Below, in pieces: positions 45,030 through 56,143 of a stretch of DNA of 64,000 nt. Each line of letters opens with the position of its first letter. Position 1 is the stretch's first letter. Origin of the DNA: Bedellia somnulentella (Eukaryota; Arthropoda; Insecta; Lepidoptera; Bedelliidae); assembly GCA_963576735.1 (NCBI GenBank), contig OY755175.1, forward strand, positions 1,938,401 through 2,002,400, written 5' to 3'. Both the position numbers and the translations under genes were made by a program. The notes beneath the pieces are model-generated. The model was not told the origin of the DNA, searched no databases, and saw only the letters and a list, made by a program, of their open reading frames with translations.

Positions 45030-45372
45030 CAATGATACCGCGACAACTCAGTGGATTGAACTCGGCTTGTCGTACAGGAGGCGCAAGTATAAATCTATAT
45101 TCGGGCCTACATCAATATGTCTTTCCTTAAGCCAATTTCATCAAATTTATAAACAGTGAGGGAAAACATAGTCAGGATCCCGCATGGCTGCACCTTACTT
45201 ACTAATATGACAATGTAATGGTACAAAACGGCGATAGGTTTCCCCCTCACTTCAATGCACTGTATAAGGAAACATGGGTTCCCAAAAACAAGGTGACGAA
45301 ATTGTCATGTGATGTTCAACTTCTATAATCCCTTCAGGGATATATGGCATGTACGTTGTTTTTGAGTTAGGG
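45030..45372 (+). mobile_element. SINE-B, degenerate
   Basis: CAACTCAGTGGATTG, GGGCCTACATCAATATGTC and GCGATAGGTTTCCCCC are recognisable but eroded. Confidence 0.6.
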
Positions 45373-45394
45373 TTTTTTTATGTACCTTGTGATT

Positions 45395-45785
45395 CAGTGT
45401 CCCACTGCTGGGCAAAGGCCTCCCCCTGTTGAGTCCACACGTCCCGGCTCTGTGACATCTCCGGCCACCCCGTCAAAAACTAGTCGATATCATCCCGCCA
45501 TCTTTACCGCGGCCTGCCCTTACGCCGGTAACCGTCTTGTAGCGATCTTCGCCCATCTGTCTGGGTGCATACGACCAATGTGACTGGCCCAGTTCCACTT
45601 TAGCTTGGTGGTTTGTGCACCCACATCAGCGATGCCAGTAAAGGAGCTCAGTGTGTTGTTCCATCCTCGATGGGTCCTGCAAACACTGAAAATACTGCGC
45701 TGCACTGCTCACTGGCAAACCTTGAGTTTGGACTTTTGAAGTTCTGTCAGTGACGCCAAACGCCTGGGTAAAATAAGTGACTTTT
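45395..45785 (-). pseudogene. RTE-like LINE C-terminal fragment, left arm
   Basis: SIFSVCRTHRGWNNTLSSFT and KLKWNWASHIGRMHPDRWAK, ending QQWDTE-like. Mirror of 57400-57748. Confidence 0.72.
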
Positions 45786-45796
45786 TATGTTGACTC

Positions 45797-45900
45797 ACGG
45801 TCTAACCATACATATAACGATCTATACCCCTAGAAGGGGTAGTCAGAGCTTCGAAGTAAGTAATTCCTCAGCCTATATTGGGAGTTAAGTAAGAAAAATA
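45797..45900 (-). mobile_element. SINE-A 3' half, diverged
   Basis: CCCCTAGAAGGGGTAGTCAG; a still smaller mirror copy lies near 57330 on the other arm. Confidence 0.6.
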
Positions 45901-45975
45901 TGTTATTAAAATAGAGTGTATATAATTTGATATACTTGCGGACCTTTATTCAGTTACCATATAAATTAAACAATA

Positions 45976-46147
45976 CCACAAGGTTAACTTTTTAAATGAT
46001 TTTATCTGTTAAATTTGTTGTTTTAAACTATTGTTTTTATATTTAATAAAGTATGTTATAAAATGCTATTGTTGCCATTGAAAAAAAAAACCTTTTTGCT
46101 ATTTATAATTATTACCAATTCATTGTGAAGTAGTATTTAAGACTTCC
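45976..46147 (+). promoter_or_regulatory. Locus D promoter: upstream block and TATA-like box
   Basis: CCACAAGGTTAAC at 45976-45988, and the weaker TATA variant AGTATTTAAGACTTCC at about 46132-46147. The spacing is the same as in the other subfamilies although the rest of the promoter has diverged. Confidence 0.58.
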
Positions 46148-46207
46148 GACTGGTTTGAAAAGACATTATAAAAATAAAAACTGAAGAAGACACAAGTAAG
46201 AAGAACA

Positions 46208-49018
46208 ATGAAGGTCTTTATATTATTATCGTTTATCGTTGGAGTCGCGTTTGTAGCTGACATAACAGGTTACTATATACTTTAACTAACCTCTATTTAT
46301 TATGACAAATATTGAGTTGTTCATGCTGTTTTTAAAATTAAGATGATTACGTGCTTCGGAGGGCACATTAAACCATCGGTCCCGGCTACTATTAAGGTAG
46401 TTAGTCGTAGTTAGTCGTAGTTAGTCTGCCAACCTGCAATTGGCCAGCGTGGTGGACTATGGCCAAATCCATACTAATATTATAAATGGGAAAGTGAGTT
46501 TGTTTGTTTGTTTGTTCCGCTTTCACGCCGTAAATACTGAACCGATTGCTTTGAAATTTTTCAGACGTGTAGTTAGAAGTCTAAATTAAATAATAGGGTA
46601 CTTTTTATCCCGGAAAAATATGTTCCCATGGGAAATCAAAAATATTGTTTGCTTACTAAATGCATTGGAGATGGCGCTGTGCATCGTTTAAAACAACGTA
46701 AAATATTGTAAACTAATATAAAAATCAAAATTTAGAAGCTTAATGGTACGGTAATGGATCCCCGAAAATAAGGAACTCCCAAAGGGATGATGTACTATTT
46801 TTTTATCGTATACAATTTTTTTTACATCTACTTATATTGCAAACGAATATTAACATGTAAATTTAGAAGCTAAATGAAACGACGACGATTCCTTGAAACT
46901 AAGGAATCCGCAAGAGTTCTCATAGGAACATCAAAAAACCTTAACTCATATATGGCTCAAAATATTGCAGCGATTATTTTTATCATCGATGGAATTCACA
47001 TCAGACACTTTGTTAATGTTCATTTTGGAAAGATGAAGGGGTTTCATCAATTTAAATGACAAATTTGTTTATCAATAGTAAGACTAATATGAAATAAAGC
47101 GTAATAAAAATTTGACACCGCCCCGGTAACATCTCCGTGGCGTAGCGGTATAACTAACTACTATGAATATTTAATTAGAACTATTATGAATCAATCGTCC
47201 CGGGTTCATATCTCAGGTAATTCAAGCTTTTTGTAAAAAAATGTTTGCTAGCTTAAAATAACACTATATATAATAATAACAAGCACCATCCCTTCAATTT
47301 AGCGATTATTTTGGAAGGAGATCCACCACTAATCATCCCTATATTGCCGAGCAATCGCTGCAAGCTCTCCCACTATCACCAACGGTCAGTGTAGGGGGCA
47401 GCACCGGGCCGTCGCCGCAGCGCCAAACTACTATCCGTATCTGTACTTACTAAAGATATTCTCATTTCTGAACATAAAAACTTGGTATATTTGTTTCATG
47501 ATTCTTATGAACAATTAAAAAGGAATTTTTGGAACTCAACCCCTAACGGGTTGATATAGCAAATGAAAGTTAATATAGAGTTTTTTTACATTTTATAATA
47601 AAACTTGGTGCGATTGAATTTATGAAATCCATCTATCAATCATTCATGAATATATGCTAACAACCATAAATTCCATAAAAGGGTAGCCATAGCTTTGGAG
47701 ATTCTTCATCCAATTTTGGAAATATATTGATAAAAGATAGGTTAATAAAGGTTGTTAGTGATGGGTCACAAACTGCATCGCCCAACAATCACTTAAAAAG
47801 CCTCAATGTCCTTTATGTCATTTACAATGCCCGCGGGATTATAAATATAAAAAACAGAAGTTGAGATAGTGTTTCGGTATTTTGGTATTATGTAAACTGG
47901 ATGCAAAAAATGAAGTCCACGCGGACGAAGTCGCGGGGCAAAAAGCTAGTTTTATAATAAAACTTGGTGCGATTGAATTTATGAAATCCATCTATCAATC
48001 ATTCATGAATATATGCTAACAACCATAAATTCCATAAAAGGGTAGCCATAGCTTTGGAGATTCTTCATCCAATTTTGGAAATATATTGATAAAAGATAGG
48101 TTAATAAAGGTTGTTAGTGATGGGTCACAAACTGCATCGCCCAACAATCACTTAAAAAGCCTCAATGTCCTTTATGTCATTTACAATGCCCGCGGGATTA
48201 TAAATATAAAAAACAGAAGTTGAGATAGTGTTTCGGTATTTTGGTATTATGTAAACTGGATGCAAAAAATGAAGTCCACGCGGACGAAGTCGCGGGGCAA
48301 AAAGCTAGTACCCTATATAGGGTAGGTTCGAGCCCCTTGGCGGGGACTATATATGTATATATATGGGCTGTGAGGATTGAGGATGCTACCTCTCTGTTCT
48401 ACGCTAATCCATCCTCCATTGATTGATAACGGCAGCACAGTACCGGTCGTTGTAGAAATCTTTGGCTATATCTAGCAGTCCATGGCTTTTAGCTGATGAT
48501 GATGACGATGCTATCTTAACCCTTATACTTTGTTATTCGAAATATCTTAGATACTTTAGTATTTATATCATAAAATATGGAAAAACAAAAAAGGAAATTT
48601 GACTGCCTATTGGTTTACAGCCAAATCATCCATCAATCACTTAGCGTACTACCCTATACAACACCCTCGAAACGATTTTAGTATAATGATTTATGATGAA
48701 TATTTTAATATTTCAGGACAAAATTCCACTTCTACTTCATCCAACTCAACCAATACTCGAAATTCTACACACTTTCTGCCTCCTTCTAGAAATAAAACAA
48801 ATTCAACTCCTGTATATTGGAGACCTCCTCGCCCATCTAAGAATAACAAGAACTCGACTCATATATATTGGAAACCTCCTCCTCACCAAAACGGGACAAA
48901 TGGAAGTAATCCATATTGGAATCCTACGGGTAGCAGAAAAAGCCGTAGTGCAGGATACTGGATACCAATTTCTTCTTTCGTATTCTTCGAAAATCCACAC
49001 AATTCCACCGATTCATAA
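46208..49018 (+). CDS. Locus D: sequon-rich YWxP-repeat secreted protein, exon 1 with exon 2a
   Basis: Exon 1 is 46208-46268 (61 bp), a signal peptide starting MKVFILLS and ending AFVADIT. Exon 2a is 48717-49018, entered through TTTCAG|GA to give Gly-Gln-Asn-Ser-Thr. The total is 363 nt, 120 residues plus stop. The mature region is crowded with N-x-S/T sequons (NST, NKT, NGT), then four units YWRPP, YWKPP, YWNPT and YWIPI at about 15-17 residue spacing, with a basic RKSR site before the last. The tail SFVFFENPHNSTDS is specific to 2a and 2b. AATAAA overlaps the stop codon (49017-49022). The intron carries a Helitron that the E paralog lacks. Two more exon-2 copies follow, each with an acceptor of the same phase. 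Function unknown; probably secreted and glycosylated. Confidence 0.75.
46468..48308 (+). mobile_element. 1.84-kb nonautonomous Helitron with duplicated 3' end in locus D intron
   Basis: Starts TCCATACTAATATTATAAA after A (46467) and ends GCGGGGCAAAAAGCTAG before T. A first complete 3' end is at 47949 and a second at 48308. The last 359 bp occur twice in tandem (47591-47949 and 47950-48308), each including a degenerate SINE-A. A tRNA-like segment (GTGGCGTAGCGGT and GGTTCATATCTC) lies at 47132-47210. The right arm of the inverted duplication (about 56763-56790) shows the unoccupied site, GGCCAAA joined directly to TTACCCTATA. No Rep/helicase ORF. Confidence 0.78.
47591..48308 (+). repeat. Two tandem 359-bp copies of a Helitron 3' end
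   Basis: The copies start TTTTATAATAAAACTTGG and end in CTAG; they look near-identical over their full length, so the duplication is recent. Confidence 0.85.
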
Positions 49019-50243
49019 TAAAAACAATAACAAATATTCACCGCCCCTTTCTATTATTATCACAATACTCAAAATTTATACAAAATTAATTACAATACAA
49101 AAATCCGCCATCAGACCTCAAAGGTCAAGTCAAGAGTTCTTTTTATCTATCAATCACTCACAGAGTCAATCACAGAATATCATATATAGAATATGCTAAA
49201 GCCAATTAAATATGGAAAATCAAAAAAGGAAATTTGACTACCTATTGGTTTACAGCCATATCATCCATCAATCACTCAGCGTACTACCCTATACAACACC
49301 CTCGAAACGATTTTAGTATAATAATTTATGATGAATATTTTAATATTTCAGGACAAAATTCCACTTCTACTTCATCCAACTCAACCAATACTGGAAATTC
49401 TACACATTTTCTGCCTCCTTCTAGAAATAAAACAAATTCAACTCCTGTATATTGGAGACCTCCTCGCCCATCTAAGAATAACAAGAACTCGACTCATATA
49501 TATTGGAAACCTCCTCCTCACCAAAACGGGACAAATGGAAGTAATCCATATTGGAATCCTACGGGTAGCAGAAAAAGCCGTAGTGCAGGATACTGGATAC
49601 CAATTTCTTCTTTCGTATTCTTCGAAAATCCACACAATTCCACCGATTCATAATAAAAACAATAACAAATATTCACCGCCCCTTTCTATTATTATCACAA
49701 TACTCAAAATTTATACAAAATTAATTACAATACAAAAATCCGCCATCAGACCTCAAAGGTCAAGTCAAGAGTTCTTTTTATCTATCAATCACTCACAGAG
49801 TCAATCACAGAATATCATATATAGAATATGCTAAAGCCAATTAAATATGGGAAATCAAAAAAGGAAATTTGACTACCTATTGGTTTACAGCCATATCATC
49901 CATCAATCACTCAGCGTACTACCCTATACAACACCCTCGAAACGATTTTAGTATAATAATTTATGATGAATATTTTAATATTTCAGGACAAAATTCCACT
50001 TCTACTTCATCCAACTCAACCAATACTGGAAATTCTACACACTTTCTGCCTCCTTCTAGAAATAAAACAAATTCAACTCCTGTATATTGGAGACCTCCTC
50101 GCCCATCTAAGAATAACAAGAACTCGACTCATATATATTGAAAACCTCCTCCTCACCAAAACGGGACAAACAGAAGTAATCCATATTGGAATCCTACGGG
50201 TAGCAGAAGAAACCGTAGTGCAGAATACTGGAAACCAATTTCA
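48575..50243 (+). repeat. Tandem array of 635-bp units carrying exon 2
   Basis: Units start near 48575, 49210 and 49845. The first two are near-identical over full length; the third leaves the shared sequence after CCAATTTC at 50243 and continues with the ancestral 3' end. Confidence 0.88.
49352..49653 (+). CDS. Locus D alternative terminal exon 2b
   Basis: Almost base-for-base copy of exon 2a in the second 635-bp tandem unit, with the same TTTCAG|GA acceptor and reading frame, the same SFVFFENPHNSTDS tail and an AATAAA overlapping the stop (about 49652-49657). No exon 1 or TATA box precedes it inside the repeat unit, so it can be expressed only by splicing from the exon 1 at 46208. The main coding difference from 2a is NTGNST for NTRNST. 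A mutually exclusive terminal exon is the natural reading; an unused duplicate is the alternative. Confidence 0.6.
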
Positions 50244-50255
50244 CTAACTTACTGA
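49987..50255 (+). pseudogene. Locus D exon 2c, premature stop in the second YW repeat
   Basis: Third exon-2 copy with the same phase-1 acceptor. Its 3' end (PISLTY then stop at 50253-50255) is the ancestral one shared with locus E, not the tail of 2a/2b. The Trp codon of HIYWKPPP is TGA at 50139-50141, so a product would stop after one YWRPP unit. Sequence beyond the stop remains in frame and well conserved, suggesting recent inactivation or use as a short isoform. Confidence 0.65.
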
Positions 50256-50299
50256 AGCTAGCAAGCGTTTTTCTATTTATCAATAATTTTAATATATAT

Positions 50300-50400
50300 G
50301 CAAGAAAGATTTGCCTGCATCGTACAAAGTGGCGATCAATAGTCTCTGCCTACCTTAATGGGAACAACGGGCGTGAGTATAAGTAAGTTATATAGTATAT
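50300..50400 (+). mobile_element. RTE-like LINE 3' tip
   Basis: AAAGTGGCGATCAATAGTC and GGGCGTGAGTATAAGTAAG, directly behind exon 2c. Mirror at 56010-56095. Confidence 0.65.
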
Positions 50401-50463
50401 TTTGTTTCAATATACAGAGTACTCTACATTGAAAGCATTTTGTAGCAAGTTTGAATGAAATAT

Positions 50464-50706
50464 GCTGTGTAGTGTCGGCTTAGAATAGCACTACCCCATT
50501 TCTTGCGGTGGGTGTACGTGACTAACGGTATTGGGGCTTTTAAGGGATTTTTGGGCGATGCGGTTGGAGACCCATCACCAACAACCTTTATTTAACCATC
50601 TTTACCCCACTCAATTTTCCAAAAGTGGCTGAGTAATTTTTAATTTCTTATCTCTGGCTACCCCTTCTAGGGATTTATAGACGTGAGTATATGTATGTAT
50701 GTATGT
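50464..50706 (+). mobile_element. SINE-A, full length
   Basis: Mirror partner of 55686-55936, so it was inserted before the inverted duplication. Confidence 0.85.
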
Positions 50707-51004
50707 TTGAATGAAAGCAGGATATACGAGAACGATTACCATTAATGTAGTTTTGCGTAGTAGTATATGAAATTACCACGTGTGTTAAGGCCCAGAACAC
50801 ACGATTTAATGTGATAATTAAATATAATTAATATTAAATCAATTGTTTAGTTTGATTTATTTTTTATTTTTTGGCAAATATTTGCAATCTAGGAAAACTG
50901 TTTTTAAATCTCAGCAGGATTTCAAACAACAAAAAAGCTATATTCTTATAGAATAAAGGCTTTTTAGAAAAAAAGTGGTTAAGAGTACTACTGCAAAGGG
51001 ACGG

Positions 51005-51300
51005 GGACTCAAACGTTCATGCTTTCCCCCTAAAAGGTGGCAATGGTACTTATGCTACTGAACATCACGTGACATTATCACCTGGTGTTCAAAGTTCCCA
51101 CATTTTGCTTAGACAGTGTACTCACGAGATAGGGGGCAGGCCTATCGCCGTTTTGTACGAAAATACTTCTTTTTACAAAATACCTCACCATGTTTTCCCT
51201 CGTCGTTAAAAACGATTATAAAATAACCATAAACTTAAAAAAGGACAAATCAGTATAGGCCCTTCCCGAGATTTGAACCCACGTCTGTCAGCATGCTAGG
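51005..51300 (-). mobile_element. SINE-B, partial
   Basis: GATAGGGGGCAGGCCTATCG core with a degraded 3' end. Its counterpart on the other arm is the split copy around 55165-55385. Confidence 0.65.
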
Positions 51301-51375
51301 CAGTAGTAGTAATAGGAGTGGTACACCTATAAGGTGTTAAGAAGCAAGGAAAGACAAATTTCGCATCAGTGGTTA

Positions 51376-51527
51376 CTTGGCACCATAGCTCAGTGGCAAA
51401 GCGATCGTGGTGTATATTCGGATGTCGTGGGTTCGATTCCCGCTCGTGTCAATAATGGAGTTTCAAGCTCTAGAGCTCTGGCTAACCCTTTTTGGGATTT
51501 ATTGCCGTAAGTATATATCCGTATGTA
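51376..51527 (+). mobile_element. tRNA-headed SINE with SINE-A tail
   Basis: A tRNA-like start (CATAGCTCAGTGGCAAAGC as A box, GGGTTCGATTCCC as B box) joined after about 75 bp to CTCTGGCTAACCCTTTTTGG and the GCCGTAAGTATAT tail. Confidence 0.7.
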
Positions 51528-51634
51528 ATCGCCACCTTTAGCTTTCTTAGTATATTTGTTTGGAAACGATAAAGTTAAGCTATCGAATAATCCAATACCG
51601 ATTATTAGAACAATCCAACAAATGCAAATTACAT

Positions 51635-51800
51635 GAGGGTGTTGAAGGCTGTTTAAGTGATTTTGGGGCGATGCTGTTGAAGACCCATTGCTAAGCACCT
51701 TGATTTTACAAACTCAACTTCTAAAATTAGCTGAAGAATTATTATTGCGAAGCTCTGACTATCCCTTTTGTGGATTTATAGACGTGAGTATATGTATTAT
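51635..51800 (+). mobile_element. SINE-A, 5'-truncated and diverged
   Basis: GGCGATGCTGTTGAAGACCC to TATAGACGTGAGTATATG. Confidence 0.65.
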
Positions 51801-52261
51801 GCAAGTATATGCAAATTACATACAATTACTAGTACCATGGATTGGGATGACTTAATATGCAAAATAAACAACAATAAATATAAAAAAAATATATCATTAG
51901 TTTTTGTTATTTTAATAAATAAAGAAATAAAATCTTATGTTTTTTATTTATATTTGTATGAAAAGGGGAAAAAAATCATAGCGCGCAGTTTTATTACTCG
52001 TAATTTAGCATAGAGCATTATGTTTTTTTTACGTTAACGCAGTGTCAGATTTACACATTGACCGCAAGTAGGAAAAATTTCAATACGCTAATATATAACG
52101 GTCATAAGGCTTTTAAACTACGAATAATCTACGATCTATCGATCAAAAGAGCTATGATCATTTAATGCTCACGTAATTTCTATTTAGCAATGTAACAAAC
52201 CTTTTTTGTCAAATTTATTTAAATTTTACGATTACATACAGTATAATCTTAAAATGTAATC
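51801..52261. other. No gene seen
   Basis: AT-rich spacer in the centre of the inverted duplication. Confidence 0.5.
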
Positions 52262-52402
52262 AGAAAGACAGCAGCCTATCATGCAGAAAGGTGTGAGTTC
52301 AAAAGCTGAGTCGGACCTACACCACTATATCTTGTCTTAAGTCATTTGTGTGGTTAATTTACCATCGTTGTTAACGGTGAGGAATGTATAAGAAAACCTT
52401 AA
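52262..52402 (+). mobile_element. SINE-B 5' fragment
   Basis: Degenerate B-box area (GTGAGTTCAAAAGC), then GGACCTACACCACTAT and GTTGTTAACGGTGAGG. It lies directly against the minus-strand LINE. Confidence 0.5.
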
Positions 52403-52424
52403 GGCTAGGCTTCTTTTGGAGAAT

Positions 52425-55165
52425 AATTATGGAAGCAACATCAGCTGCTCTGCCCCAGACTAAAATACCGTAAGACATTACACTATGAAAATAGCTGTAA
52501 TAAACTAATCGAGCTGTCTGTAAATCGGTTAAATGTCTTATTTTTCTATCAGCATATGCCTCTATCTACTTAGCCTGCCAGCTAGTGAGCTAATGTGGGG
52601 TCCCCATTGGAGCTTGGAGTCCAGAATTATCCCTAAAAAAACTGTGTCATCCGAATATACTATTTTTTCATTATTTACAATTATTTCTTCAACAACGCTG
52701 TTAACATTGGGTAATACAAATTTAATGCATTTAGTTTTTCTGCCATTTAGCACAAGATTATTGGAAGCAAACCATGTTTAAATCTGTGAAACTGAGTTAT
52801 TCACCTCGTAAATATTCTCATTATTTCTTTTAACGTCAAATACTCAGGAAGTATCATCAGCTAATAACAATATCTCGGACCTTTTCTCGACCATAAACGG
52901 CAAATCATTAATATAAACAAAAAATAAAAATGGGCCCAGAATAGAAACCTGCGGAACACCCAATTTCACATGAGTTCCAGGGGATATTGTATTATGATTT
53001 GCACTTTCTGTATCCGATCCGAAAAGTGAAACTTTATTTATTTAAGTGCGTCACCTTGTATGCCATAATGTTCTTATTTAATAAAAAGGATTTCATGATC
53101 TGCATAATCAAATGCCTTCGTAAGATCGCAAAACAAACCAATAGTATCATTTTTACGTTCCCACGAATAAAAAATGTGTTTCATTAAGGCAACGCCTGCA
53201 TCGGTGGTAGAGCGGCCCTTTTGTAAAGCCAAATTGTTTTGGATGAAACTATTTGTTAGTAGCGACATTTGATTGAACATTAGTTTTTCAAATATTTTAC
53301 TTAAAACTGGCAGAACAGATATGGGTAACCATCAAAACTAATTTTATCTCCTCCGGATTTAAGAAGAGGTTCAATTTTACTATGTTTCATGAGATTTGGA
53401 AAGATTTTATTTATTATACATTCATTAATTATGTCTGCTAAATATGAAGACAAAGTTACAATAAAATTATAGCAAACTTTCACTGACATACCCCAAATGT
53501 CTTCAGAACTTTTCAATTTAAATGATTTAAAACATTTTGTGATATCTGTAGGGCTAACATCTTTAAATAAAACAAAGTTTCGCAACTATCAACGTTTTGT
53601 TGTAACATTATTATTACTACAAGCTTTTTGATCATATGCATCGAAGAGATTTTCTCTTGATCTATAAATACTTGGAGTTACCCACTTACAAAACTTAAAT
53701 TTACTGGTAATAGTCACATTTGTTACATTAAAAACTTTATTAAAACACTAGTGGATCGTCCCAGCTTCGCACGGGTAGCGTTGTTTTTTTAAATATCTGA
53801 GGTTTCTTTCTTCAGTCCCTGCTTAAGCATTGTGAAATTCAGTGCAATGTTTTCAATTTATTTAATTTATAGCACTCCCTAAACAGAGTAGTTTGGTGAT
53901 TTTGAATGCGCTTTAATGAACGGTTCAGTATTTCCATTAAAAAGCAAATTTTGGAATAAAACGCTGTGAAGTATTTATAACAATCTGAAAAATAAATCAT
54001 TACGTGATGTAGGATGCAACTACTGGCGCCATCTAGTATGTTATATATAAATTAGTAAAGACTTGGTTTTGGTCACGGGCGCGCTGGCTTATTTTATGTA
54101 TAATTTCGGTGTTTGTCTACCGATTTCTATGATTCTTTTTTTATTGAATAGGTAATAATGTTACCTTTTTTAAATAAGGGATGAGTTAGAGGTTTACAAA
54201 CGTAAGAGTAAACAAATACAATCAGAATGTTCCGAACTGCTAAGCTATCAGGAATTACACGTGTTATTGTGAGTCAACCGTAAAAGATAGACATAAACTG
54301 TTGAGGATTTTTTTTTAAATAATTTTATGACGAATATTTCCGTCATACATGATTTCTATGTAAGTTTAACCATTAAGGCTGCACACGCGACGGAAGCTTA
54401 AAAAATGTAGTAACTTCTCCCGTTTTCCCAAAATTTCCCAAAATTCCCCTTTACTACTCTGCTGGAAAGTATACAAAAACCTGCCCAGGAGTATGGAGAA
54501 TAATTGTACCAAGTTTCGTTAAAATCCGTCGAGTAGTTTTTGTTTCCATATGGAACATACAAACCGACAGACAGACAGACAGACAAAAGTTTTACTGATT
54601 GCATTTTTGGCATCAGTATCGATCCCTAATCATCACCTGATAGTTATTTTGAAAATATATTTCATGTACAGAATTGACCTCTCTACAGATTTATTATAAG
54701 TATAGATAGATTTATCAGAACATTGTAAAAAATATCATAGCTAGTATTTGGGTTTTTATTAATTGTACATGTAGGGAACTTAGAGCTTATTATAATAATT
54801 ATATAAAATAATATAAAATAAATATATAATTATATAAAATATAATTATATTTATATATTTTTCTACTTTACTAGCTGTAATATACCTTTTTTAATAGCAA
54901 TTTCTGGTTCTGGTATCTCTAGAGGAAAGCTAACAATAAGGCCGCTGTGATCAGACTTTAGTTTATTTATAACCCTTTTACTTGAAAAATCTGCATTAGT
55001 AAATACATTATCTAAACATGTTTTGGTTCTAGTCGGTTCCGAGAATACATTTTCTAAATTGAACAACGATTGGAAAAAACTCATCAATCGTGTTTTAAGA
55101 TAACTGTCTTGTAGGAGATCGACATTGAAGTCTCCAAATATTATTATATTACTATGTATGGTTAT
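52425..55165 (-). pseudogene. Third Jockey-like LINE copy, fragmented
   Basis: Endonuclease C-terminal part at 55165-54863 (IIIFGDFNVDLLQDS, then LDNVFTNADFSS and LKSDHSGL with the catalytic Asp-His). A Helitron follows, then RT from 53660: KSSEDIWGMSVKVCYNF at 53500, KGRSTTDAGVAL and LFCDLTKAFDYADHEIL around 53130-53220, a broken GVPQ/FADD region, and KTKCIKFVLPNV to LQWGPHISSLAGRL near 52580-52740. Frameshifts throughout; the 3' end is cut at 52425. It supplies the endonuclease portion missing from the first copy. Confidence 0.8.
53748..54710 (-). mobile_element. Nonautonomous Helitron inside a Jockey-like LINE
   Basis: On the minus strand it starts TCTATCTATACTTATAATAAA after A (54711) and ends with CCACTAG before T. 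The subterminal GCTACCCGTGCGAAGCTGGG is the usual lepidopteran Helitron end. It contains a short GACA microsatellite (about 54569-54592) and separates the endonuclease and RT parts of the minus-strand LINE. Confidence 0.72.
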
Positions 55166-55385
55166 TTTATAATAGTTTTTAACGACGAGAGAAAACATGG
55201 TGAGGTACATACATACATACATACATATACTCACGGCTATAAATCCCTAGAAGGGGTAGCCAGAGCTAAGGGATTAGAAATCCCCCGGCCACTTTTAGAA
55301 AGTTAAGTGGGGAAAAGATGGCAAAAATAAAGGCGATAGGCCTGGCCTGCCCCCTATCACGTGAGTACACTGTCTAAACAAAATG
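55165..55385 (+). mobile_element. SINE-B interrupted by a SINE-A
   Basis: ACGACGAGAGAAAACATGG before, and CGATAGGCCTGGCCTGCCCC after, the SINE-A at 55207-55333. Confidence 0.6.
55207..55333 (-). mobile_element. SINE-A 3' half inside a SINE-B
   Basis: Four ACAT tail units, then CGGCTATAAATCCCTAG to GATGGCAAAAATAAAGG. Confidence 0.75.
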
Positions 55386-55685
55386 TGGCTCTGACATTAG
55401 CAGTAGTACTCTTAACCACTTTTTTTCGAAAAAGCCTTTATTCAATAAGAATATAGCTTTTATGTTGTTTGAAATCCTGCTAAGATTTAAAAACAGTTTT
55501 CCTAGATTGCAAATATTTGCCAAAAAATAAAAAATAAATCAAACTAAACAATTGATTTAATATTAATTATATTTAATTATCACATTAAATAGTGTGTTGG
55601 GCCTTAACACACTTGGTAATTTCATATACTACTACGCAAAACTACATTAATGGCAATCGTTCTCGAATATCCTGCTTTCATTCAA

Positions 55686-55936
55686 ACATACATACATACA
55701 TATACTCACGTCTGTAAATCCCTAGAAGGGGTAGCCAGAGCTAAGAAATTAAAAATTACTCAGCCACTTTTGGAAAATTGAGTGGGGTAAAGATGGTTAA
55801 ATAAAGGTTGTTGGTGATGGGTCTCCAACCGCATCGCCCAAAAATCCCTTAAAAGCCCCAATACCGTAAGTCGCCTCTTACGTACACCCACCGCAAGAAA
55901 TGGGGTAGTGCTATTCTAAGCCGACACTACACAGCA
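55686..55936 (-). mobile_element. SINE-A, full length
   Basis: Mirror of 50464-50706. Confidence 0.85.
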
Positions 55937-56009
55937 TATTTCATTCAAATTGCTACAAAAGTCTTTCAATGTAGAGTACTCTGTATATTGAAACAAAATA
56001 TACTATATA

Positions 56010-56095
56010 ACTTACTTATACTCACGCCCGTTGTTCCCATTAAGGTAGGCAGAGACTATCAATCGCCACTTTGTACGATGCAGGCAAATCTTTCT
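56010..56095 (-). mobile_element. RTE-like LINE 3' tip, right arm
   Basis: ACTTACTTATACTCACGCCC to TGTACGATGCAGGC. Confidence 0.65.
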
Positions 56096-56143
56096 TGCAT
56101 ACTATATTAAAATTATTAATATATAGAAAAACGCTTGCTAGCT

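Noticed and set aside
47132..47210. tRNA gene inside the Helitron
   Set aside because: Box-like motifs, but the stems do not pair properly and the spacing is too long; more likely a SINE remnant.
48693..49199. 168-codon plus-strand ORF and its copy at 49328-49834
   Set aside because: Alternative frame of exons 2a/2b with no splice support and no domain; the sequon-rich YWxP frame has the conserved acceptor phase.
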